DNA of 7,012 bases from Pseudomonadota bacterium (GCA_023411815.1 JAEYOJ010000008.1:1-7012); one strand, 5' to 3'. Counted from the stretch's first letter, positions 1-5,930 are shown. The notes: a model not told the origin generated them from the letters alone. Numbers and translations are program-made.

Positions 1-7
1 GATGCGC

Positions 8-26
8 GGAACCCGGCCTCGGTTCC
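8..26. repeat. Short inverted repeat upstream of the oxidoreductase
   Basis: GGAACC at 8-13 and GGTTCC at 21-26 form a perfect 6-bp inverted repeat with a 7-base spacer. It could be the terminator stem of an off-window gene or an operator for the oxidoreductase. The window edge prevents a decision, and a repeat this short may be chance in GC-rich DNA. Confidence 0.3.
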
Positions 27-67
27 CACGGACGCGGCGGCGTGCTATGCATGACCAACCCTGAACC

Positions 68-73
68 AGGAGA
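68..73 (+). promoter_or_regulatory. Ribosome binding site deciding the start of the oxidoreductase
   Basis: AGGAGA lies seven bases before the ATG at 81. The upstream in-frame ATGs at 42 and 51 have no comparable purine-rich site, so this motif selects the start at 81. Confidence 0.7.
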
Positions 74-80
74 CGTGCCC

Positions 81-1070
81 ATGAAGGCGATGCTGCTGCA
101 CGAGTACGGCGAAACCGCCAGGTTCCGCGAGGAAGACATCCCGCGGCCTGGGACCAGGCCCGGCCATGCGCTCATCCGGGTCAAGGCCGCGAGCTTCAAC
201 CCCGTGGACTACAAGATACGCACCCTGGGCCCGGACTTCGGCCCCGAACTGCCGGCAGTGCTGCACGGCGACGTGGCCGGCGTGGTGGAGGAGGTCGGCC
301 AGGGCGTGACGGCCTTCAAGCCCGGAGATAAGGTCTACGGCTGCGCCGGAGGCGTGCGCGGCACAGGCGGCGCGCTGGCCGAATTCATGCTCGCCGACGC
401 GGACCTGCTGGCGCCCATGCCCGCCAACCTGGGCTTCGCCGAGGCGGCCGCCCTGCCCCTGGTGAGCCTCACGGCCTGGCAAGGGCTGCACGACATGGCC
501 AGCGTGGTCGAAGGCGACCATGTCCTGGTGCACGGCGCAACGGGAGGCGTGGGCCACGTGGCCGCCCAGGTGGCCAAAAACCTGGGCGCGCGCGTGGCGG
601 GCACCGTTGGCAGTCCAGATAAGGCCGAAGTGGCCCGATGCCTGGGCGTGGAGGAAATCATCGATTACAAGCAGGAGCCGGTGGAGGAATACGTGCGGCG
701 GCTAACGGACGGCCGGGGCTTCGACGTGGTCATGGACACCGTCGGCGGCAGGAACCTGGAGGCCTGCTTCCCGGCGACCAGGCTCTACGGCCACGTCGTG
801 ACCAGCGTGGCGCGCGGCGGCCACGACCTGTCCCTGGCCCACGCGCGCGGCCTGACCATCCACTGCGTGTTCATGCTGCTGCCCCTGGTCACGGGCCAGA
901 ATCGCGCCCACTTCGGCCATGTCCTGCGCCGCCTGGCGGCCTGGGCCGAGGCAGGCTCCCTGCGGCCGCTGCTGGACGAGCGCCGCTTCGCCATTACCGA
1001 AGCCAACGAGGCGCACGAATACTGGGCCGGCGGCAAGCACCAGGGCAAGATCGTACTCGAGTGGAGGTAA
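81..1070 (+). CDS. Zinc-independent quinone oxidoreductase-like NADP-dependent dehydrogenase (MDR superfamily)
   Basis: This 329-aa protein has the usual length and layout of medium-chain dehydrogenase/reductases of the quinone oxidoreductase (zeta-crystallin) branch. These cytoplasmic enzymes transfer hydride from NAD(P)H to quinones or activated alkenes; the substrate here cannot be read from sequence. Visible: N-terminal GroES-like domain with the NPVD segment at residues 40-43 and HGDVAG at 62-67, then a Rossmann domain with nucleotide-binding GATGGVG at 152-158. The cysteine/histidine zinc-ligand pattern of alcohol dehydrogenases is absent, as expected for this branch. In-frame ATGs exist at 42 and 51, but AGGAGA at 68-73, seven bases before the ATG at 81, and the family-typical MKAM start favour 81. 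It appears monocistronic: a terminator-like hairpin follows and the next gene is convergent. It has no evident link to the transporter genes. The family is secure, the exact activity is not. Confidence 0.93.
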   Translation: MKAMLLHEYGETARFREEDIPRPGTRPGHALIRVKAASFNPVDYKIRTLGPDFGPELPAVLHGDVAGVVEEVGQGVTAFKPGDKVYGCAGGVRGTGGALAEFMLADADLLAPMPANLGFAEAAALPLVSLTAWQGLHDMASVVEGDHVLVHGATGGVGHVAAQVAKNLGARVAGTVGSPDKAEVARCLGVEEIIDYKQEPVEEYVRRLTDGRGFDVVMDTVGGRNLEACFPATRLYGHVVTSVARGGHDLSLAHARGLTIHCVFMLLPLVTGQNRAHFGHVLRRLAAWAEAGSLRPLLDERRFAITEANEAHEYWAGGKHQGKIVLEWR

Positions 1071-1073
1071 GAG

Positions 1074-1100
1074 CTGGGAGAGGGCGCCGCCCTCTCCCAG
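1074..1100. repeat. Perfect 12-bp hairpin just after the oxidoreductase stop
   Basis: Bases 1074-1085 are the exact reverse complement of 1089-1100, leaving a 3-base loop. The stem is almost entirely G/C and starts three bases after the stop codon. It is followed within 12 bases by a second perfect hairpin. The double-hairpin arrangement resembles dispersed intergenic elements I associate with Desulfovibrio-type genomes. Only one copy is visible here, so repeat status is inferred. Likely roles are transcription termination or protection of the mRNA 3' end. Confidence 0.7.
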
Positions 1101-1111
1101 ACCCTCTCCCG

Positions 1112-1150
1112 CCAGGGGGGACGTCCCCCTGGACACGCGAATTTTATTTT
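1112..1150 (+). terminator. Rho-independent terminator of the oxidoreductase gene
   Basis: CCAGGGGG at 1112-1119 pairs perfectly with CCCCCTGG at 1125-1132 around a 5-base loop. A T-rich stretch (TTTTATTTT, about 1142-1150) follows after a short gap. The gap makes it a slightly non-canonical intrinsic terminator, but the position between a + gene and a convergent - gene fits. Confidence 0.6.
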
Positions 1151-1219
1151 GATTGTTCAGCGGCCCAAAGCCGTGGCGGACGCATGCCCATGGGCCAACC
1201 AATGCCGGGAAAAGGGATT

Positions 1220-1242
1220 CCAAAGGGGCTTGGCCCCTTTGG
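1220..1242 (-). terminator. Hairpin terminator of the 155-aa gene
   Basis: CCAAAGGGG at 1220-1228 pairs perfectly with CCCCTTTGG at 1234-1242 around a 5-base loop. On the - strand it lies 26 bases beyond the stop codon of the convergent gene and is followed by AATCCCTTTT, a weak T-rich tail. The flanking wording (GCCGCCGGAGGC next to the stem) resembles a recurrent terminator-like element I associate with Desulfovibrio-type genomes; that recognition is from memory, not from this window. Confidence 0.55.
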
Positions 1243-1268
1243 CCGCCGGAGGCTGCTGCTCCCCGGTG

Positions 1269-1736
1269 CTACTGCAGCTTGCGCGCTTCGGCGGCGAGGC
1301 TGCTCAGGCGGGCGCGCAGGTAGCTGGCCACGGCGTCCTGCCCGGCCTCGGGGGCCTGCTGCAGGCCGTGCGAGCGCAAGTCCTGGGCGACCTGCTTCTC
1401 CATGCGTTCTGACTCCATGAACATGATGTACACGAGCAGGAGCGTGGCGCGGTTCTTCTCGCCGGAGCGGCAGAGATCCTCGATCTGCTCCTCGGGCACG
1501 GTGTCGAAGAGCCGGTCGACGAACATGTTGGCCCACTTCTCGTACAGGCCGGGCAGGAGCGGCGGCACGAGTTCGGCCAGCCGCTGGGTCTGGGCGTCGT
1601 CCGCGGCGGGCAGGGTCACGCCGAAGAACTCGCTCAGGGCCTCGCGGCGGCGGGCCTCGTCGCGGGAAACGTGCTCCATGATGACTTCGACGATATGCTT
1701 GCGCAGGCGGGCTGCGTCGGCGGGATTCAGGGTCAT
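1269..1736 (-). CDS. Hypothetical 155-aa helical cytoplasmic protein
   Basis: I do not recognise the family. The 155-aa product is rich in Ala, Leu, Glu and Arg, has no signal peptide and no convincing membrane segment, and reads as a chain of amphipathic helices. One more hydrophobic patch lies near the middle (TLLLVYIMFM). Two cysteine-containing or patterned metal sites are not seen; the single cysteine sits in EDLCRSG. The gene is supported by a strong AGGAGG (1743-1748, six bases before the ATG), coding-like third-position GC, and a hairpin terminator after the stop. The middle section (FVDRLF...EEQIEDLC) faintly recalls helical DUF2059-type repeats, but too weakly to claim. It lies 105 bp downstream of the PII-like gene on the same strand, so read-through from that operon is possible. 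A poor promoter-like pair (TTGCCC/TAGTGT, spacer 17) also lies in that gap. Confidence 0.8.
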   Translation of the reverse strand: MTLNPADAARLRKHIVEVIMEHVSRDEARRREALSEFFGVTLPAADDAQTQRLAELVPPLLPGLYEKWANMFVDRLFDTVPEEQIEDLCRSGEKNRATLLLVYIMFMESERMEKQVAQDLRSHGLQQAPEAGQDAVASYLRARLSSLAAEARKLQ

Positions 1737-1742
1737 GGCCTG

Positions 1743-1748
1743 CCTCCT
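1743..1748 (-). promoter_or_regulatory. Strong ribosome binding site of the 155-aa gene
   Basis: The - strand reads AGGAGG at these positions, six bases before the ATG whose first base is 1736. This is the consensus Shine-Dalgarno sequence. It fixes the start in preference to the longer overlapping frame that begins at 1767. Confidence 0.75.
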
Positions 1749-1841
1749 GGACTGGGGATTTCGCCACGCGGACGATCGGTCACACTAATCCAAGCTCCGA
1801 CGCCGGGCAACCGGCCGAGCCTTCGCCAGGAGAGAGGCTTT

Positions 1842-2201
1842 TCAGTCGCAGACCACGTTGTCCGGGGACGCGGCGTCCGGTTCGAGATGGCAGATCCCGG
1901 CCACGGCCTTGATCGGCAGCACGAAAGCGATGCCCGCGCCGGGCTTTTCCAGGCCGGCTCCGTCGACGATGGCCTGCAGCACTTCCTCCGTCAGCGAGTT
2001 CGGGACGATGGTCAGGATCATTTCCTTTTCCGGCTCCACGGAGATGCCGAGAAAAGTCGTTTTCTCGCGCACTCCGGTTCCGCGGGCGAAAAGGATGGTG
2101 CCGCCCTCGGCTCCGGCCGCCTTGGAGGACTTGACGACCCGCTCGCTCCAGCCCTTGTTCACGATGGTCACGATGAGGTCCTGGTTGGTCTGCAGCTTCA
2201 T
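1842..2201 (-). CDS. PII-like signalling protein paired with the DUF1538 transporter genes
   Basis: This 119-aa protein fits the ferredoxin-like fold of the PII (GlnB/GlnK) superfamily, whose trimers bind nucleotides and other effectors and control membrane transporters. Order of elements: strand 8-16, helix 19-31, the GGTILFARG strand at 33-41, a loop at 42-59, strand 60-67, helix 70-82, then a segment GAGIAFVLPI at 88-97 that matches the conserved strand after the PII B-loop. The T-loop region is short and lacks the uridylylated tyrosine of GlnB/GlnK, and the TGxxGDGK nucleotide motif is altered to EKPGAG. It should therefore be a divergent PII-like regulator, not a nitrogen-status protein. 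Its ATG overlaps the stop of the upstream DUF1538 gene (ATGA, 2198-2201), and GGGAGA at 2207-2212 serves as ribosome site. Gating of the DUF1538 pair is inferred from this coupling. Confidence 0.85.
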   Translation of the reverse strand: MKLQTNQDLIVTIVNKGWSERVVKSSKAAGAEGGTILFARGTGVREKTTFLGISVEPEKEMILTIVPNSLTEEVLQAIVDGAGLEKPGAGIAFVLPIKAVAGICHLEPDAASPDNVVCD

Positions 2202-2926
2202 CGTTTTCTCCCTATGAAGGCCTGGACGCACCCCAGGCACATTATGGCGATGATGGGGGCCATGGTGACCATGGCGATCAGGCCGAAGCCGTCGCGGAAG
2301 GGATCTCTTCCCTCCATCTGGGCCGCGATGCCCAGCATGAGCGACGTGACGAAGGTCGCGGTCATGGGTCCGGTGGACGCGGCTCCGGAGTCGAAGGCAA
2401 TCCCCACGAAGTCCGGGGGAGCGCAATACATGAGCACGATGGCGGCAAGATACCCCGGGACGAGGAAGTAAAGGATGGAGATGCCCTGCGTGACGCGCAG
2501 CATGGCCAGGGCCATCAGGGTCGCCACGCCCAGGGAGAGCGTCAGAACGATGACCCGTCCCTTGATCCGGCCCAGGGAGGCCTTCTCCACCTCGTAGCCC
2601 AGCACGCGCACGGACGGCTCGGCGATGGTGGCCGCGAAGCCCAGGCAGAAGCCCACGGGCATCAGCAGCCACAGGCTGCCTATCTGTCCAAGGGACCGGC
2701 CCAGGGACTCGCCTGCGGGAAGGAAGCCCACCTGCACGCCTTGCAGGAAAAGGACGAGGCCCACGAAAGTCAGGACCACGCCCTTGACGACCCCGAGCAT
2801 ATATTCGCGCGGCAGGCGATAGCGCAGGGCCTGCAAGGCCAGAAAGAAGGCAAGGATGGGACCCAGGGATTGCAGCACGCCCCAGGCCGTCTGGCGCACG
2901 TCGAGGAATTCGAGCAGCAGGCTCAT
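2198..2926 (-). CDS. umpB: DUF1538 membrane protein, second subunit (UmpB-like cation/proton antiporter component)
   Basis: This 242-aa polytopic inner-membrane protein belongs to DUF1538. From memory, a DUF1538 gene pair named umpA/umpB from Halomonas was reported as a two-component Na+(K+, Li+)/H+ antiporter; the symbol is given by that analogy. It shares an ordered set of motifs with the preceding gene: GFLPAGESLG (67-76), AEPSVRVL (102-109), DSGAASTGPMTATF (179-192) and DGFGL (212-216). Charged or polar residues such as E73, E103, D179 and D213 lie in or beside hydrophobic segments and are candidates for ion coupling. A longer open frame extends upstream to 3709, but it merely overlaps the preceding gene; the ATG at 2926 overlaps that gene's stop (ATGA) and gives the correct family N terminus. 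It also overlaps the PII-like gene by four bases. Confidence 0.9.
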   Translation of the reverse strand: MSLLLEFLDVRQTAWGVLQSLGPILAFFLALQALRYRLPREYMLGVVKGVVLTFVGLVLFLQGVQVGFLPAGESLGRSLGQIGSLWLLMPVGFCLGFAATIAEPSVRVLGYEVEKASLGRIKGRVIVLTLSLGVATLMALAMLRVTQGISILYFLVPGYLAAIVLMYCAPPDFVGIAFDSGAASTGPMTATFVTSLMLGIAAQMEGRDPFRDGFGLIAMVTMAPIIAIMCLGCVQAFIGRKR

Positions 2927-3615
2927 GCCAGCACCCCGAGCAGGAGAACCGCCAGAATGGGGCCGAGGCAGGCCAGGCCGGCCAGCCCGAAGCCGTCGGA
3001 GAAGGCCGACTTGCCGCCCAGGACCGCGGCGACGCCAAGCCCCAGGGCCATCACGAAGGGGACCGTGATTGGCCCGGTGGCCACCCCGCCTGCATCGAAG
3101 GCCAGGCCCGCGAAATCGGAAGGCCCGAAGACGGCCAGCAGCAAGGCCAGAGTGTATCCGCCGGCGAGCAGGCGGGAGATCGGAAAACCGAGGAAGATGC
3201 GGATCACGGCCGCGCTCACGCAGATGCCCACGCCCGTTGCGATGGTGAATATCAGGGCATTCCCGCCAATCCGGCCATTGGACGCCAGCCCCACCTGATG
3301 GGCCAGGACGCGCACGGTCGGCTCGGCCAGGGCCATCATTGCGCCCAATGCGAAGACCATGACAACGATGATGATCACGGAGGCGATCCTGGGCAAGTCG
3401 TTGCCCACGGTTTCCCCCATGGGCAGGAAGCCCGTGCGCACGCCCACGAAAAAGAACATGAGCCCCAGGAACATCATCGCCGCGCCGCCGAGGAAGCGGG
3501 CGAGGTGCTCGCCGTCCAAGGGGGTCGCGAACAGGTGCAGGAGCAGCACTATGCCCGTGATGGGCAGGATGGCGGAGGCCACCTCGGCCAGAAGGTTTAG
3601 CAATTGGTGTTTCAT
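2923..3615 (-). CDS. umpA: DUF1538 membrane protein, first subunit (UmpA-like cation/proton antiporter component)
   Basis: This 230-aa hydrophobic protein is the first gene of the - strand operon and a paralogue of the next. Motifs appear in the same order: GFLPMGETVG (62-71), AEPTVRVL (97-104), DAGGVATGPITVPF (174-187) and DGFGL (207-211). About six to eight membrane segments are apparent, with no cleavable signal peptide. DUF1538 proteins also occur as single longer chains in other bacteria, so the two half-length genes here probably form one heteromeric transporter. The predicted role is exchange of Na+ or K+ for protons across the inner membrane. The ATG at 3615 has only a weak upstream GGA, so initiation strength is uncertain, but no better start is visible. 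A candidate sigma-70 promoter lies in the upstream control region. The family is firm; ion specificity is unknown. Confidence 0.9.
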   Translation of the reverse strand: MKHQLLNLLAEVASAILPITGIVLLLHLFATPLDGEHLARFLGGAAMMFLGLMFFFVGVRTGFLPMGETVGNDLPRIASVIIIVVMVFALGAMMALAEPTVRVLAHQVGLASNGRIGGNALIFTIATGVGICVSAAVIRIFLGFPISRLLAGGYTLALLLAVFGPSDFAGLAFDAGGVATGPITVPFVMALGLGVAAVLGGKSAFSDGFGLAGLACLGPILAVLLLGVLA

Positions 3616-3729
3616 GAATTCCGAATCGGGCTGGAGGCGGCCTGTACTTTTGGTCGCGGGCCGGGCAGAATGCCGCGTAGCCTTTCAGGCATATTACATT
3701 AATCCTCAAAGCCCGCGCAAGGCATAAAA
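3616..3729. promoter_or_regulatory. Divergent control region between the two antiporter operons
   Basis: These 114 bases separate two divergent start codons and must carry signals for both operons. The part at 3687-3710 is clearly AT-richer than its surroundings. ATGCC at 3670-3674 and GGCAT at 3688-3692 form an inverted repeat, with a smaller GCCT/AGGC repeat (3680-3690) inside the same stretch, so a regulator-binding site is possible. No convincing + strand -35/-10 pair was found. AAGG at 3719-3722 is the likely ribosome site for the + strand gene, seven bases before its ATG. Confidence 0.5.
3691..3720 (-). promoter_or_regulatory. Candidate sigma-70 promoter for the DUF1538/PII-like operon
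   Basis: Read on the - strand, TTGCGC (3715-3720) and TAATAT (3691-3696) are separated by 18 bases. This gives a reasonable -35/-10 pair in an AT-enriched pocket of an otherwise GC-rich region. It would give a leader of about 70 bases before the ATG at 3615. The -35 element overlaps the ribosome-binding region of the divergent antiporter gene, so the two operons may influence each other. Confidence 0.4.
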
Positions 3730-5748
3730 ATGGATCTGCCCATTCTCAAGGAAGCGGTCGTCATCTTCGGCCTGTCCATAGGCGTCATCGTCGTCTGCCA
3801 CCGTTTCCGAATCCCGGCCATCATCGGCTTTCTGCTCACCGGCGTGCTGGCCGGCCCGCACGGCCTGGGCCTGGTGGGCGCGGCCCACGAAGTCGAGATG
3901 CTGGCCGAGATCGGCGTCATCCTGCTCCTGTTCGTCATCGGCATGGAGCTGTCCTTCAAGGAGCTTTTGCGGCTCAAGAAACCGGTCTTCCTGGGCGGCG
4001 CGGCCCAGGTGCTGCTGACCATCATCGTCTTCGACGGCCTGGCCACCTTGCTCGGGGCGTCCTTCGGCCACTCCGTGTTCGCGGGCTTCCTGGCGGCCCT
4101 GTCCAGCACGGCCGTGGTGCTCAAGCTCCTGTCCGACCGGGCCGAGATGGACGCGCCGCACGGGCGCATCACCCTGGGCATCCTCATCTTCCAGGACCTC
4201 GTCGTGGTGCCCATGATGCTGCTCATCCCCTTCCTGTCCGGCCGGGCGGGCAACCTCGGCGCGTCGCTGCTGCTCCTGGCCGCCAAGACCGCAATCATCC
4301 TGGCCGTGCTGTGGGTGCTGGCCAGGTGGGTCATCCCGCGCATGCTGCTCATGGTCGTGCGCACGCGCAGCCGCGAGCTGTTCCTCATGACCACCCTGGG
4401 CCTGTGCTTCTCCGTGGCCCTGCTGACCTCGTCCGTGGGCCTGTCCCTGTCCCTGGGCGCGTTCCTGGCCGGCCTGCTCATGAGCGAATCCGAGTACAGC
4501 CTGAGCGCCCTGGAGGGCATCCTGCCCTTCCGCGACGTGTTCACCAGCGTGTTCTTCGTGTCCATCGGCATGCTGCTGGACATGGGCTACTTCTTTGACA
4601 ACCTGGCCGTGGTGGTCGCGGTCACCCTGGCCGTCCTGGCCGTCAAGTCCGTGCTGGCGGCGGGCGCGGGCCTCGTGCTGGGCTATCCCTTGCGCGTGGC
4701 GGCCCAGGCCGGGCTGGCCCTGGGCCAGATCGGCGAATTCTCCTTCGTGCTGGCCGGCGTGGGCGTGTCCTACGGGCTGTTGTCCGCACCCGAGTACCAG
4801 CTCTTTCTGGCCGCGGCCATCCTGACCATGGCCGTGACTCCCTTCCTCATCATGGCCGCTCCGCGCCTGGCGTCCTTCCTGGCGCGCAAGGCCCCGCTGT
4901 CCGGCGGCCCGCTGGTGCCTGCCGGCAAGGAGTGCGAAGCCGAGGTCCTGAGCGACCATCTGGTCATCGTGGGCTTCGGCGTGGGCGGCAGGCATCTGGC
5001 CCGCGCGGCCCAAATGGCCGGCATCCGCTACGTCATTGTCGAAATGAACCCGGACACGGTGCGCAAGGAAGCGGCCAAGGGCGAACCCATCTTCTACGGC
5101 GACGCGGCCCAGCAAGCGGTGATGGAGCACGCGGGCGTGAGCCGGGCGCGCATCCTGGCCATCGTCATCGCCGACCCGGCGGCCATCCGGCGCATCACCG
5201 AGGCCGCGCGCAAGTCCAGCCCGGCCCTGCGCATCGTGGCCCGCACGCGCTTCGTGGCCGAGATCGACCCCCTCAAGGCCCTTGGAGCCAACGAGGTCAT
5301 ACCGGAGGAATTCGAGACATCGGTGGAGATCTTCAACCGCGTGCTCTCGGCCTATCTGGTGCCGCGCCGGGACATCGAGCGCTTCACGTCCGACGTGCGC
5401 GCCGAGGGCTACGGCCTGCTGCGCAAACCGGGCCAGCCGCGCGAGCCCTATTGCGACCTGAGCGGCGTGTGCTCGGGCTTCGAGGTCACGGCCCTCAAAA
5501 TCGATGCCGGGTCCTTCGTGGACGGCAAGGACCTGAGGGAGGCCGAACTGCGCAAAACCCACGGCCTGACCCTGGTGGCGGTCAACCGCGGAGGCGAGAT
5601 GGTTGCCAACCCGGACGCCGCCTTCCGGCTGCGGGGCGGCGACGTGGCCTACATCTTCGGCGAGCACGCCGAGGTCCTGGACAAGGCCGGGCTGTTCACC
5701 GCGCCGAAGCTGGAAAGCGACCGCCGCCGCGAGGAGGTCCCGGCATGA
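3730..5748 (+). CDS. CPA2-family cation:proton antiporter with TrkA_N and TrkA_C regulatory domains (KefB/YbaL-like)
   Basis: This 672-aa inner-membrane protein is full length for KefB/KefC/YbaL-type transporters, which exchange K+ or Na+ for protons. Residues 1 to about 385 form the multi-span Na+/H+ exchanger domain, including the family-typical RIPAIIGFLLTGVLAGP segment near the N terminus. A FQDL motif places Q155-D156 where Kef proteins carry Gln-Asp, which suggests K+ selectivity. A conserved VFFVSIGMLLD block follows the central loop. Residues about 407-525 form a TrkA_N Rossmann domain with GFGVGG at 415-420, and acidic E438 at the end of the second strand suggests NAD(H) binding. Residues about 580-655 form TrkA_C. 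The start at 3730 gives the expected first membrane helix. No KefF/KefG-type oxidoreductase partner is adjacent. The stop overlaps the ATG of a zinc-ribbon gene. Redox or nucleotide gating is family knowledge; the ion is inferred. Confidence 0.95.
   Translation: MDLPILKEAVVIFGLSIGVIVVCHRFRIPAIIGFLLTGVLAGPHGLGLVGAAHEVEMLAEIGVILLLFVIGMELSFKELLRLKKPVFLGGAAQVLLTIIVFDGLATLLGASFGHSVFAGFLAALSSTAVVLKLLSDRAEMDAPHGRITLGILIFQDLVVVPMMLLIPFLSGRAGNLGASLLLLAAKTAIILAVLWVLARWVIPRMLLMVVRTRSRELFLMTTLGLCFSVALLTSSVGLSLSLGAFLAGLLMSESEYSLSALEGILPFRDVFTSVFFVSIGMLLDMGYFFDNLAVVVAVTLAVLAVKSVLAAGAGLVLGYPLRVAAQAGLALGQIGEFSFVLAGVGVSYGLLSAPEYQLFLAAAILTMAVTPFLIMAAPRLASFLARKAPLSGGPLVPAGKECEAEVLSDHLVIVGFGVGGRHLARAAQMAGIRYVIVEMNPDTVRKEAAKGEPIFYGDAAQQAVMEHAGVSRARILAIVIADPAAIRRITEAARKSSPALRIVARTRFVAEIDPLKALGANEVIPEEFETSVEIFNRVLSAYLVPRRDIERFTSDVRAEGYGLLRKPGQPREPYCDLSGVCSGFEVTALKIDAGSFVDGKDLREAELRKTHGLTLVAVNRGGEMVANPDAAFRLRGGDVAYIFGEHAEVLDKAGLFTAPKLESDRRREEVPA
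5732..5737 (+). promoter_or_regulatory. Ribosome binding site of the zinc-ribbon gene, inside the antiporter gene
   Basis: AGGAGG lies seven bases before the ATG at 5745. A consensus site embedded in the preceding coding sequence argues that the short gene is translated in its own right. Confidence 0.75.
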
Positions 5749-5930
5749 GCCTCGTCGTGCAGACCATCATGCGGCTTCTGGGCAAGGCAGGCGACCGCCA
5801 CTGCGTCTCCTGCGGCCGAGGCTACCGGCCCGGCCCCGGAGATCGGGGCTATTGCCCGCGCTGCGAGCCGGAGCACAAGGCCGACAAGGACAAGGCCGGC
5901 GACAGCGGCAAGCCGTTTCGGGAGGACTGA
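5745..5930 (+). CDS. Small 61-aa zinc-ribbon protein coupled to the CPA2 antiporter
   Basis: This short protein carries two CxxC knuckles, C20-C23 and C37-C40, 13 residues apart. That is the spacing of a single zinc-ribbon that would hold one zinc ion. A short amphipathic N terminus (about 1-16) precedes the knuckles and a charged Lys/Asp/Glu-rich tail (45-61) follows. Support for it being real: its ATG overlaps the antiporter stop (ATGA, 5745-5748), a consensus AGGAGG sits at 5732-5737 inside the antiporter gene, and the cysteine pattern is conserved-looking. I recognise no named family. Co-translation suggests a role tied to the antiporter, such as a cytoplasmic adaptor or a redox/zinc sensor, but this is inference. 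Because it is small it may be missed by automatic annotation. Confidence 0.8.
   Translation: MSLVVQTIMRLLGKAGDRHCVSCGRGYRPGPGDRGYCPRCEPEHKADKDKAGDSGKPFRED

Noticed and set aside
638..1420. A 260-codon + strand frame running out of the oxidoreductase gene through the hairpin spacer
   Set aside because: Gly/Arg/Pro-rich out-of-frame translation that crosses a terminator-like region and the convergent gene; no domain or ribosome site.
1144..1767. A 207-codon - strand frame overlapping the 155-aa gene
   Set aside because: Arg/Pro-rich shadow in another frame; the 155-aa frame has the AGGAGG site and a balanced protein composition.
1782..1810. Possible - strand promoter (TTGCCC, 17 bases, TAGTGT) before the 155-aa gene
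   Set aside because: Only a partial match, especially at -10, and expected by chance at this level. Not strong enough to annotate.
2202..3038. Upstream extension of the PII-like frame, giving a 398-aa protein
   Set aside because: The extension is an out-of-frame shadow of the second DUF1538 gene. The PII fold begins at the ATG at 2201, which has its own GGGAGA site.
2927..3709. Upstream extension of the second DUF1538 frame to 3709, giving a 503-aa protein
   Set aside because: The extra part is Arg/Pro-rich and lies out of frame over the first DUF1538 gene. The ATG at 2926 with an ATGA overlap gives the proper family N terminus.
3706..5667. A 653-codon open frame on the - strand opposite the CPA2 antiporter gene
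   Set aside because: Its product is a low-complexity His/Gln/Gly/Ala/Asp-rich chain, the usual mirror image of a GC-biased gene, with no domain. The + strand frame is a clear antiporter.
1842..5930. Possibility of a defence or phage-related island
   Set aside because: All recognisable proteins are transport or regulatory families; there is no nuclease, integrase, repeat array or attachment-site duplication.
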